From assembly GCA_023145935.1 (NCBI GenBank), contig JAGLDB010000144.1:1-5363 (forward strand): DNA of 5,363 bases. The letters are read 5' to 3'. The position numbers and the translations under genes are program-made. Of this stretch, positions 1-5,363 are shown piece by piece. Source of the stretch: Candidatus Sabulitectum sp. (GTDB lineage Bacteria > Fermentibacterota > Fermentibacteria > Fermentibacterales > Fermentibacteraceae). Position 1 is the stretch's first letter. Every line of letters starts with the position of its first letter. Below the pieces are notes generated by a model. It made no database searches and was not told the DNA's origin. It saw nothing but the letters and a program-made list of their open reading frames with translations.

Positions 1-25
1 TTCTTTGCTTCACAGAGCAGTTCTG

Positions 26-41
26 CCGCATTTTGCTGCGG
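26..41. terminator. Small hairpin just after the propeller gene
   Basis: A perfect 5-bp inverted repeat (CCGCA at 26-30, TGCGG at 37-41, 6-base loop) begins three bases beyond the stop codon of the minus-strand propeller gene. Read on the minus strand it has no following U tract. Read on the plus strand it is followed by TTTTATCTTATT, which looks more like an intrinsic terminator for a gene lying left of the window. It could act in both directions. The stem is short, so this is a tentative call. Confidence 0.3.
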
Positions 42-43
42 TT

Positions 44-1735
44 TTATCTTATTAGACACATGCCGGTTGTCTCAACAACTCCTCCCGATTCGATCCGGCA
101 GAGATACAGCCCGGATGAAACAACTTCACCGTTCTGCCTCTGTCCGTTCCACTCCACCGAATGAACTCCCTTAACCATTTCCTCATTTAACAAGGTTGCT
201 ACCTCTCTTCCTGCAAGATCGAAGATGGAAACAGAAGTATGACCCTGCTCCGGTAATTCGAAGGAGATGGTTACCGTGACTGTGAACGGGTTGGGGCCGG
301 CAGAAAGGTTGAACATGCGGGAAGGCTCGGGATTAAGGCCGGTTCCCATTACTGTAAAGGTTATGGTGTCCGCCGCTGCAGGAGAACCCTGGTAAAAGGA
401 AGTTACAATAAGTTCATTAGAACCGATCTGTGCGTACATGTCATCCAGGTATGTGTACTTCAAGCCTGTGCCGAAGGCGTACAGATTCCAGTCTGTACCT
501 GCAATGTAAACAACTCCATCTGTAATTGATGGGCTTGAAACAATACCGTATGGACCGCTGGAAGTTTCATAGCTCCAGATAACTTCACCGGTCTCACAAC
601 TAAGAGCGAAAACCCGCGCAGTCTCATCGTAGTAGTTACTTCCCTCTCCGTAGAAAACCATACCATCTGCTATCCCCGGAGAACCATGCAGCACACCGGG
701 TACCGACCAGGTAAAGCTGCCAGAGAGTGCATCCAGGCAATGGAAGGAATCAACCTGGTCGCCGAAATACAGTCGATCATTGTGAAAAGCCGGTGTGGCA
801 GAGAGATAGGTTCCTGGGGTGATACTGGTTTCCCAGATTGAACTTCCGGATAATGGATCAATTGCTCTGGCTTTGCTGTCATCTCCCAGAATGTACAGAA
901 AACCTTCTACGATCACAGGAGAGGAATCCCAGTAACCTGTTGGCGAATCTGAATTCTGCCAGATTTCCACACCGTTGTTCAGGTCAAATGCATACAATGG
1001 GCCGTACCAGGTAGGCATGAACAGCATATCATTCCAGACAGTGAGGCAACTTGCTGCATATCCGGATACAGTGGATGTCCAGTTTACAGCACCTGTTTCG
1101 GTATCAAGAGAGTAGACAGTTGTGGTGTTTGAAGAATAGCTGTTGCTGCAGCTGAACACAGCATCATTGTACACTGCAGGTGTGCTCGCTGCACTGGTGG
1201 CATTGGCATTTGCCCAGATCCTTTCTCCTGTAAGAGCATCGAGACACCAGAGAGAATCACTGGCGGTGAATAGAAGCCCGTTCTTCACTGTAACAGCATC
1301 ATCAGTATAACCAGTTCTGTAGGTCCAGATGATCTCTCCTGTTGCAGCATTCAGGGCGTAGAGGGAATCTCCTGAAGAGTCCTGGGGATAGTACACAATG
1401 CCGTTCACCACCACCGGAGTAGGGAATTCATGGTAGTTTCCTGTTACAGGAGCGCTCCACAGAATGGTATTATCAACAGGTGCCGGTGACTCTGAGTATC
1501 CTGTATGGCAATCGTTTGCCATGTATGTATACCAGTCGGTGTTTAGTCTTGGAACAAGTATCGAAGAGTTTCCGTTTATAACGTATAGCACTGAATCAGG
1601 GATTTCATTTTCATTTTCGACAATAGCCCTGAGAGTGAGCCAGTCACCATTGTAAGTTTCTCCGTCTACTGGTTCTGTTATGGTTACACCGGTAGTTAAA
1701 ATGGCAGCAGAAATCAGCAGGGATATGGTCAGCAT
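44..1735 (-). CDS. Secreted PQQ-like eight-bladed beta-propeller protein with C-terminal sorting domain
   Basis: A 563-residue exported protein. Residues 1-16 are a hydrophobic signal peptide with no Lys or Arg in its n-region. Residues 17-72 form a short Ig-like module (EPVDGETY near 21, LNTDW near 64). Residues 98-424 carry PQQ-propeller blades marked by the L-D/N-x-x-T/S/N-G-x-x-x-W pattern, with the closing Trp at 137, 174, 219, 259, 301, 343 and 387, plus a last strand NLYAF near 417, so about eight blades. Blade 5 is less canonical (AIDPLSGSSIW). No quinoprotein-dehydrogenase catalytic region or haem motif is visible, so it is more likely a structural, binding or adhesive protein than an enzyme. 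Residues about 470-563 are a FlgD-Ig / T9SS type A-like domain (GPNPF near 480, FDLAGREV near 505, SSGLYLCRI near 540) ending in CLIR. The start follows a GGAGA five bases upstream. The N-terminal domain is duplicated in the short gene at 4966-5208. Export and fold are well supported; the ligand is unknown. Confidence 0.9.
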   Translation of the reverse strand: MLTISLLISAAILTTGVTITEPVDGETYNGDWLTLRAIVENENEIPDSVLYVINGNSSILVPRLNTDWYTYMANDCHTGYSESPAPVDNTILWSAPVTGNYHEFPTPVVVNGIVYYPQDSSGDSLYALNAATGEIIWTYRTGYTDDAVTVKNGLLFTASDSLWCLDALTGERIWANANATSAASTPAVYNDAVFSCSNSYSSNTTTVYSLDTETGAVNWTSTVSGYAASCLTVWNDMLFMPTWYGPLYAFDLNNGVEIWQNSDSPTGYWDSSPVIVEGFLYILGDDSKARAIDPLSGSSIWETSITPGTYLSATPAFHNDRLYFGDQVDSFHCLDALSGSFTWSVPGVLHGSPGIADGMVFYGEGSNYYDETARVFALSCETGEVIWSYETSSGPYGIVSSPSITDGVVYIAGTDWNLYAFGTGLKYTYLDDMYAQIGSNELIVTSFYQGSPAAADTITFTVMGTGLNPEPSRMFNLSAGPNPFTVTVTISFELPEQGHTSVSIFDLAGREVATLLNEEMVKGVHSVEWNGQRQNGEVVSSGLYLCRIESGGVVETTGMCLIR

Positions 1736-1740
1736 TCAGT

Positions 1741-1765
1741 TCTCCGTTCCTCTGTGATCGTAACG
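1741..1765 (-). promoter_or_regulatory. Ribosome-binding leader of the propeller gene
   Basis: On the minus strand GGAGA (1741-1745) lies five bases before the ATG and supports the chosen start. The 16 bases at 1750-1765 match the corresponding leader of the short paralogue (5221-5236) at 12 positions, with CGTTA and AGAG at the two ends in both. Homology between the two genes therefore appears to extend upstream of the coding sequence. Confidence 0.55.
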
Positions 1766-1785
1766 CTTCGAATGTACTGCTGCTC

Positions 1786-1803
1786 TGCAATTGCAAATTT
1801 GCA
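1786..1803. promoter_or_regulatory. Two overlapping perfect palindromes, possible operator
   Basis: TGCAATTGCA (1786-1795) and TGCAAATTTGCA (1792-1803) are both perfect palindromes and share the TGCA at 1792-1795. They sit 51-68 bases upstream of the propeller gene's ATG, a usual place for a regulator site. Half-sites are TGCAA in both. Binding of a dimeric regulator is inference; AT-rich DNA can produce such sites by chance. Confidence 0.3.
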
Positions 1804-1931
1804 TTTTGAGCCAGCTCAATCGGTGGTTCTTAACCTTGCGCTCTTTTTTGGAAATTTATCTTACATTCTGTACTAATGATAGCTTCTTTAATAATAAATC
1901 ACAAGATGTTCGGTTACCTGAAGGATCAGTC

Positions 1932-1961
1932 CAGCTCTTGTATTTATAATGCACAGCTCTT
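1932..1961. repeat. 8-bp direct repeat overlapping the lipoprotein promoter
   Basis: CAGCTCTT occurs at 1932-1939 and again at 1954-1961, 22 bp apart, close to two helical turns. Each copy is followed by an AT-rich TATAAT-containing stretch. The first copy overlaps the proposed -35 and the second ends at the first base of the proposed -10. This placement would suit a repressor or may reflect a small local duplication. Confidence 0.4.
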
Positions 1962-1966
1962 ATAAT
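1938..1966 (+). promoter_or_regulatory. Sigma70-like promoter for the lipoprotein gene
   Basis: TTGTAT (1938-1943) is followed, after 17 bases, by a perfect TATAAT (1961-1966). The -35 matches consensus at only its first three positions, but the spacing is ideal. Transcription would start near 1973 and give an untranslated leader of about 79 bases. A second TATAAT at 1945-1950 has no matching -35 at normal spacing. Note that some FCB bacteria use a different primary promoter consensus, which lowers confidence. Confidence 0.45.
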
Positions 1967-2051
1967 AATTCAGAAGTGAGTCCGAGTAAGCAGCATTGAT
2001 GAAAATATGGTGCAATTCCATTCTTAGTTTGCTGTTAGCAGAGAAAGCGGG

Positions 2052-2528
2052 ATGAAATTGAAAAAGGTTCTAAGTTTGCTGGGAGTTCTATTCCTGCTGA
2101 CTTCATCAGCGTGTCTTTTCGACAGCAGTGAGGAAGACCAGTATGAAGACTCATATGAACACAAGAGCAGGGTTGTTACCGGAGAGGTCAAAGAGCTGTT
2201 TGATAACGGATTCAGGCGAAGCACAAACGTCATACTCAGTCCATACCAGCAATCAGCTCATGGCTTTTACCTGGTAGAGTCACCGGAAATGCTGGATTCG
2301 ATCTTTTCTGAAGTTAACTATCCCGGACTGGAGACCTTTTTTCCGGAAGACGGAATGCTTCTGATCTTCACCATGAACTTGTTTTCCAACCAGGATATTG
2401 CTGAGCACGCATACTCATTCAATGAAGATACTATCCATGTTGATTATGTGGTCAGAAGCTGGCTTGATGGCCCTTACGAACCAGGCATATGGTACATTGC
2501 TCTGCCCATCGGCATAACTCTGGAATAA
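2052..2528 (+). CDS. Small lipoprotein of unknown function
   Basis: A 158-residue protein. The N-terminus is a classical lipoprotein signal: Lys at 2, 4 and 5, a hydrophobic stretch 6-16, then T-S-S-A-C with the lipidated Cys at 21. Leu at the next position would favour outer-membrane sorting under the E. coli +2 rule, which may not hold here. Residues 24-37 are an acidic, probably disordered tether (SSEEDQYEDSYE). The rest (about 40-158) alternates short beta-like stretches and ends in GIWYIALPIGITLE. The order (a FYLVESPEMLDSIF segment, then GMLLIFTMN, then IHVDYVV and IWYIALP) loosely recalls PrcB-type C-terminal domains, but I cannot assign a family. The ribosome-binding site is weak (GAGAAAGCGGG). 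Transcription is probably independent, from the promoter at 1938-1966, and ends at the hairpin 25 bases after the stop. Confidence 0.85.
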   Translation: MKLKKVLSLLGVLFLLTSSACLFDSSEEDQYEDSYEHKSRVVTGEVKELFDNGFRRSTNVILSPYQQSAHGFYLVESPEMLDSIFSEVNYPGLETFFPEDGMLLIFTMNLFSNQDIAEHAYSFNEDTIHVDYVVRSWLDGPYEPGIWYIALPIGITLE

Positions 2529-2552
2529 GAACCGCTGCTTTGGTTGATTGCA

Positions 2553-2584
2553 TGGGCTTGTCTTCAATATTGAAGGCAGGCCCA
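2553..2584 (+). terminator. Strong hairpin between convergent genes
   Basis: A 14-bp stem (2553-2566 with 2571-2584) closes a 4-base ATAT loop. Read on the plus strand every position pairs, two of them as G-U. Read on the minus strand those two become C-A mismatches, so the hairpin fits the plus-strand lipoprotein transcript best. It starts 25 bases after that gene's stop and 16 bases from the stop of the convergent sulfotransferase-like gene. The following bases are U-rich but not a clean tract (TGTCTTTCTT). It may serve both genes. Confidence 0.65.
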
Positions 2585-2599
2585 GGAATCATGTCTTTC

Positions 2600-4684
2600 T
2601 TATCTGAGAATCACAAGGCTTTCGGTGAACTCCACGCAGTCTCCCCACATCCGGACGGTATACAGACCGGATGGCAGACTATTTATTGCCACAGTTCTGC
2701 ACATTCCTCCGGCCTGAACAGGGAACTTACCGGTTGAGAAAACTTTTCTTCCTGTTATATCGAAGAAATCAATCTCTGCATTGCCGTTTACTGAAGAGTT
2801 TACCAGCAGATTCACAACACTCACCGCAGGATTTGGAAATAGAAGAGCAACTGCTGTAACAGCATCACAATCAGAACCAATTCCCGTCCAGTGAACAAAC
2901 ACTGAATCGATGTTGGAAAGTCCAGTCTCTACCTGGTTTGAATCCAGGGCACTCACGGCGAAGTAATTCCAGCCGGTGGGAAGCGCCCATATACTCACCT
3001 GACGCTCAGGGGTAAGGAACATAGGATCAAGCTGGGACGAAGAGGTTCCCTGCCATATTCTGTACAGGTCGAATTGATCGTTGCCAAAAACATTGAAAGT
3101 GAGCACAGAAGTATTGTTAACACTGTCGACTTCTGCTATCAGGTAAGGCACGAGAGCCTGGCCTTCCCAGTCGTACTTGTATACCCTGTAGCTCTCCAGA
3201 ACAGGATCAGCAAATCTCATTGAATGCTCTCCTGTTCCATCAGGATGATGTTCCGTAACGTCGGAGAAGGAGGTGGTACCCTGAATGTCTCCCCAGCCGA
3301 TAATGTAATTTCCATCGGGCAGACGCTGCATTGACCCCATATGGGTTCCATACAGACCGGGTTCCTGGTAACTCCAGACCAGCTCAGCTGTCATAGTATT
3401 GGTGTCTAACTGGTATTCGAGTCCTCTTGAAACCTGAGGGCTATGAAATCTGCCGTTGTCAAAAACAGTATACAGGCCGGGCTCAAAAGAGTTGAAATCA
3501 TGTTGCGCGCTGAAACCGCCAAGAGGATCACCTGTCATTGTGAACCAGCTTGAATCGGCGTCCAATCCTCCGAACCTCCAGATGATGTCTCCTGTTGTCT
3601 GGTCGATCTTGGTGCATTCACCCAATGCCAGACAGGAGAGTAGAATGTTTCCGTCCAGATCCTCGGCAATGGAATTGCAGTGTACATAGTCCACAACAGC
3701 AGCGGTTAGATCAACAAAGTGGGCTGCATCAGTTATTTCGAAATGATCAAAACTGCTCCATTGAAAAATTGGAACATGGTTTTCATCCTGTTCCTGAACA
3801 AGAAGTCCTTTAACCAGAGCGTTCGGATTTCCTCCGGGAACCACCAGAGACATATCTATGTATCGTGAATCAACACCGATCAGCAGTGCATTTCCATTCT
3901 CCCGCATGGTAATGTCATGAATATCTGTGGGGTATCCAACTACTGTGAAAGAATCCAGGAAAGTGTATGTATCGTCCAGAACAAGCCAGGTTATCGTGTT
4001 ATTTGCCAGTCTGGTGCCAAAGGTTAGAAGACCTCCAGGCTGCACTTCAACACAAAATATACCTTTGTTCCAATGCCAGTAGAAGACAGGTTCACCATCA
4101 TTGTCTGCGATTATCAGGTAGGAGCTGGGGGTAGCATCAGAAGCAGTTAGTGTTCCGAAAAAATAATTGCCTTCTGCAGGTTCACCTGAAGCGTTCAGAA
4201 TCAGCTCCGGAAAGTCCAGTGGAACCGACACCCCACCTGAAAAGTCTCCAGAGTGGTTTCTCTGGAATCCATCCATTCTGTGATCACTCCCGGTGAAGAA
4301 ATTCTCCTCCTGGCAGGATAAAGGTACTTCCGGAGGATTCTCGGGCCTCACAGTAAAAGACCATTCTGCTGAATTGGAGGACCAATTAAGGGTAACGTCA
4401 ACTCTTTCTCCCAGCGCAAAATCCCCAACAGGTGCAAGTACCAGTCTTTTACCGTCAGATGAGATGTAACGGTGACAATCAAGCACTCCTGATATGCTGC
4501 CGATCACTTTAAAATTCAGTGTTTCTGGAGCGGACCCATGGAATCCAATTATTAGATTGGTTTCAGCGCTTTGCCAGTCGGACCCATTCAGAGGAGATAA
4601 GTATACAATTCCATTATCAGCTGCTGCGGGTGAGAATAAGAACAGAGAGGAGAAGACGAAGCATAGTAGAATATTCATTTCCAT
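2600..4684 (-). CDS. Secreted arylsulfate sulfotransferase-family protein (ASST-like) with T9SS-type tail
   Basis: A 694-residue exported protein. Residues 1-22 are a signal peptide with probable cleavage after AAA (20-22); Met3 is an alternative start, and neither has a good ribosome-binding site. Residues 25-113 look like an Ig-like beta domain. Residues about 165-510 match the ASST propeller, whose known members move sulfate from phenolic sulfates to other phenols through a sulfo-histidine without PAPS. Candidate active-site residues are His256 (DIHDI), His335 and Asn337 (VHCNSI) and the nucleophile His395 (AQHDF, then FDNG at 408). The arginine expected after LLS is Leu352 (SCLALGECTKID), so activity is uncertain. 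IIWRFGG (367-373) and QRLPDGNYIIGWG (453-465) are typical family signatures. Residues 512-600 resemble a fibronectin-like domain; 610-694 are a sorting domain (FPNPA, FDITGRKV, LPSGLYTVRM) ending in VILR. It is probably monocistronic, from the promoter at 4740-4768. Confidence 0.9.
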   Translation of the reverse strand: MEMNILLCFVFSSLFLFSPAAADNGIVYLSPLNGSDWQSAETNLIIGFHGSAPETLNFKVIGSISGVLDCHRYISSDGKRLVLAPVGDFALGERVDVTLNWSSNSAEWSFTVRPENPPEVPLSCQEENFFTGSDHRMDGFQRNHSGDFSGGVSVPLDFPELILNASGEPAEGNYFFGTLTASDATPSSYLIIADNDGEPVFYWHWNKGIFCVEVQPGGLLTFGTRLANNTITWLVLDDTYTFLDSFTVVGYPTDIHDITMRENGNALLIGVDSRYIDMSLVVPGGNPNALVKGLLVQEQDENHVPIFQWSSFDHFEITDAAHFVDLTAAVVDYVHCNSIAEDLDGNILLSCLALGECTKIDQTTGDIIWRFGGLDADSSWFTMTGDPLGGFSAQHDFNSFEPGLYTVFDNGRFHSPQVSRGLEYQLDTNTMTAELVWSYQEPGLYGTHMGSMQRLPDGNYIIGWGDIQGTTSFSDVTEHHPDGTGEHSMRFADPVLESYRVYKYDWEGQALVPYLIAEVDSVNNTSVLTFNVFGNDQFDLYRIWQGTSSSQLDPMFLTPERQVSIWALPTGWNYFAVSALDSNQVETGLSNIDSVFVHWTGIGSDCDAVTAVALLFPNPAVSVVNLLVNSSVNGNAEIDFFDITGRKVFSTGKFPVQAGGMCRTVAINSLPSGLYTVRMWGDCVEFTESLVILR

Positions 4685-4965
4685 ACCAATCGTTATCGGG
4701 TCTCAGAAACCCGGTTTTCCCGAGTCTTTTCCCAAACTGACAATACCCCTGTAGCAATACTCTGTCAATGCTATTTATGGTAGGTAGTGGTTTTTACCTG
4801 TGGCTACTCCGGCATTGTACTTTCAACAACCGTTCAGGTAACCGGAGGAGGGAAACCTTCAGGAATTTGCCTTGTTTATGAATCAACCGCGGCTATGGTT
4901 TGATTATTGCTGGAAAATTTATTGGGGTCAGCGAAGCATCATCAGAGCATCCATTCGCTTCGTCA
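4685..4965. other. Non-coding gap with promoter and weak hairpins
   Basis: This 281-base stretch lies between two minus-strand genes. It contains the promoter of the sulfotransferase-like gene, an imperfect hairpin at 4881-4905 (AATCAACC against GGTTTGATT with one bulged T, 8-base loop) and a 6-bp stem CGAAGC/GCTTCG at 4932-4962 with a 19-base loop just after the stop of the short paralogue. Either hairpin could end that gene's transcript, but neither has a U tract. I translated the minus strand here and found no propeller blades or sorting domain, so the missing part of the short paralogue is not preserved in another frame. Confidence 0.5.
4740..4768 (-). promoter_or_regulatory. Sigma70-like promoter for the sulfotransferase-like gene
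   Basis: On the minus strand a perfect TTGACA (4763-4768) is followed, after exactly 17 bases, by TATTGT (4740-4745), which matches TATAAT at four positions. Transcription would start near 4733 and leave a leader of about 50 bases before the ATG at 4684. This is the best promoter match in the window and indicates that the gene is transcribed on its own rather than from the gene upstream. Confidence 0.6.
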
Positions 4966-5208
4966 TCACCTGGATTTATTGTCGCCTCCCATGTAAGTGA
5001 ACCAGTCTGTATTCAGTTTGTCAATCGGCACTGGAGCTCCGCCATTTAACCGATACTCGACACTGTTAGGCACTTCAGTTCCAAGGTCAAGAATTGCTCT
5101 TACATTCAGTGTATCAAGCCAGAAATAAGTTTCTCCATCAACTGGTTCCACAATTTCTATTTGAACAATGGAGAGAAGAACCGCAATAATGAAGTGTTCA
5201 ATAAACAT
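4966..5208 (-). CDS. Truncated paralogue: signal peptide and N-terminal domain of the propeller protein
   Basis: An 80-residue product with a hydrophobic export leader (residues 1 to about 17) followed by the same Ig-like module that opens the 563-residue propeller protein. Shared blocks are EPVDGETY, RAI, the E-x-P-x-SV-x-Y stretch and LNTDW-x-TYM; about half of 57 aligned residues are identical. Nine codons after that last block it ends at two consecutive TGA codons (4966-4968 and 4963-4965), whereas the long paralogue continues into propeller blades. The ribosome-binding site is intact and strong, and there is no internal stop, so a short exported protein may still be made. It is either a decaying 5' remnant of a longer gene or a stand-alone small secreted domain; I slightly favour a remnant. 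The last residues (GGDNKSR) do not resemble the paralogue. Confidence 0.65.
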   Translation of the reverse strand: MFIEHFIIAVLLSIVQIEIVEPVDGETYFWLDTLNVRAILDLGTEVPNSVEYRLNGGAPVPIDKLNTDWFTYMGGDNKSR

Positions 5209-5212
5209 TCAG

Positions 5213-5220
5213 CCCTCCTT
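5213..5220 (-). promoter_or_regulatory. Strong ribosome-binding site of the short paralogue
   Basis: AAGGAGGG on the minus strand lies four bases before the ATG at 5208. It is the strongest Shine-Dalgarno match in the window and fixes this start. The leader upstream of it (5221-5236) resembles the propeller gene's leader. Confidence 0.7.
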
Positions 5221-5270
5221 CTCTATTACCATAACGTGTGCATAACCAGCACAGATATAACTCAAGCAAG

Positions 5271-5280
5271 CCTTATAAGG
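5271..5280. promoter_or_regulatory. Perfect 10-bp palindrome upstream of the short paralogue
   Basis: CCTTATAAGG is a perfect palindrome 63-72 bases upstream of the ATG. It could be an operator or part of a promoter (TTATAA core), but I find no well-spaced -35 for it. It is reported because it is in the only regulatory space this gene has. Confidence 0.25.
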
Positions 5281-5301
5281 GCTGTGACTGGTTCATGCGA
5301 T

Positions 5302-5333
5302 GGTTGCCGGAATTATTTCTTCTATGGGCAACC
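5302..5333. repeat. 7-bp perfect inverted repeat
   Basis: GGTTGCC (5302-5308) pairs with GGCAACC (5327-5333) around an 18-base loop. It could be the transcription end of a minus-strand gene to the right of the window, or a regulator site. No U tract follows on either strand. The rest of 5209-5363 shows no gene. Confidence 0.35.
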
Positions 5334-5363
5334 TGTGCGTCTATTTCAGTAATGATGGTAACC

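Larger units (their letters stand above)
1736..2051. other. Divergent intergenic region
   Basis: This 316-base AT-rich stretch separates the minus-strand propeller gene from the plus-strand lipoprotein gene. The left part holds the propeller gene's ribosome-binding leader and a pair of overlapping palindromes. The right part holds a promoter and direct repeat for the lipoprotein gene. I see no open frame with protein-like content and no RNA gene. I did not find a convincing -35/-10 pair for the propeller gene. Confidence 0.6.

Noticed and set aside
44..1735. Propeller protein as a PQQ-dependent dehydrogenase
   Set aside because: The blade repeats fit the fold, but there is no catalytic or haem-binding motif, and the tail and head domains are those of a surface protein.
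1911..1922. CGGTTACCTGAA, found again inverted at 4833-4844
   Set aside because: A 12-base match is expected about once or twice by chance in a window of this length, and the flanks do not match.
2489..2737. Open plus-strand frame of 82 codons overlapping the lipoprotein end and the sulfotransferase-like gene
   Set aside because: It runs through the hairpin and antisense to the sorting domain, has no ribosome-binding site and no protein-like composition.
4704..4718. GGGT/ACCC 4-bp stem in the leader of the sulfotransferase-like gene
   Set aside because: Too short to call a terminator or riboswitch; no conserved aptamer features.
4494..4754. Two overlapping plus-strand open frames antisense to the start of the sulfotransferase-like gene
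   Set aside because: They mirror its coding sequence and cross its promoter; no start signal and no recognisable domain.
4880..4980. Open minus-strand frame after the end of the short paralogue (NPGDDEANGC...)
   Set aside because: Tested as a frameshifted continuation, but its residues do not resemble the long paralogue after LNTDW-x-TYM, and it stops after about 28 codons.
5161..5352. Plus-strand open frame of 63 codons at the right edge
   Set aside because: It begins antisense inside the short paralogue and covers that gene's ribosome-binding site and upstream region; composition is not protein-like.

Overview
The window reads as chromosomal DNA of a Gram-negative bacterium, most likely from the Fibrobacterota-Chlorobiota-Bacteroidota (FCB) superphylum or a nearby candidate phylum such as Fermentibacterota or Cloacimonadota. 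Two large secreted proteins end in beta-sandwich C-terminal domains of the type IX secretion (T9SS type A / FlgD-Ig-like) kind, and a third gene encodes a lipoprotein. The phylum is an inference from protein style; there is no rRNA or other marker gene here.

Layout from left to right. (1) 44-1735, minus strand: a secreted eight-bladed PQQ-type beta-propeller protein with an N-terminal Ig-like domain and a C-terminal sorting domain. (2) 1736-2051: a divergent intergenic region with two overlapping perfect palindromes on the side of gene 1, and a sigma70-like promoter overlapped by an 8-bp direct repeat on the side of gene 2. (3) 2052-2528, plus strand: a small lipoprotein of unknown function. 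(4) 2529-2599: a convergent gap filled by a strong hairpin, probably a terminator. (5) 2600-4684, minus strand: a secreted arylsulfate-sulfotransferase-family protein with its own sorting domain. It keeps the three histidines expected of the family, but a leucine sits where the active-site arginine is expected. Upstream is a good promoter (TTGACA, 17-bp spacer, TATTGT). (6) 4685-4965: non-coding. (7) 4966-5208, minus strand: an 80-codon gene that repeats the leader and N-terminal domain of gene 1 and then stops. (8) 5209-5363: non-coding, with an inverted repeat.

All four genes encode exported proteins, and each appears to be transcribed separately; there are no operon-like overlaps. Three of the four are cell-surface or secreted proteins, so the region looks like an exported-protein locus rather than a pathway operon. 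No mobile element, CRISPR array, tRNA or rRNA is visible, and I see no evidence for an integrated new system. The most interesting points are the headless-to-tailless relationship between gene 4 and gene 1, the altered active site of the sulfotransferase homologue, and the different sorting tails that both end in a short hydrophobic stretch plus arginine.
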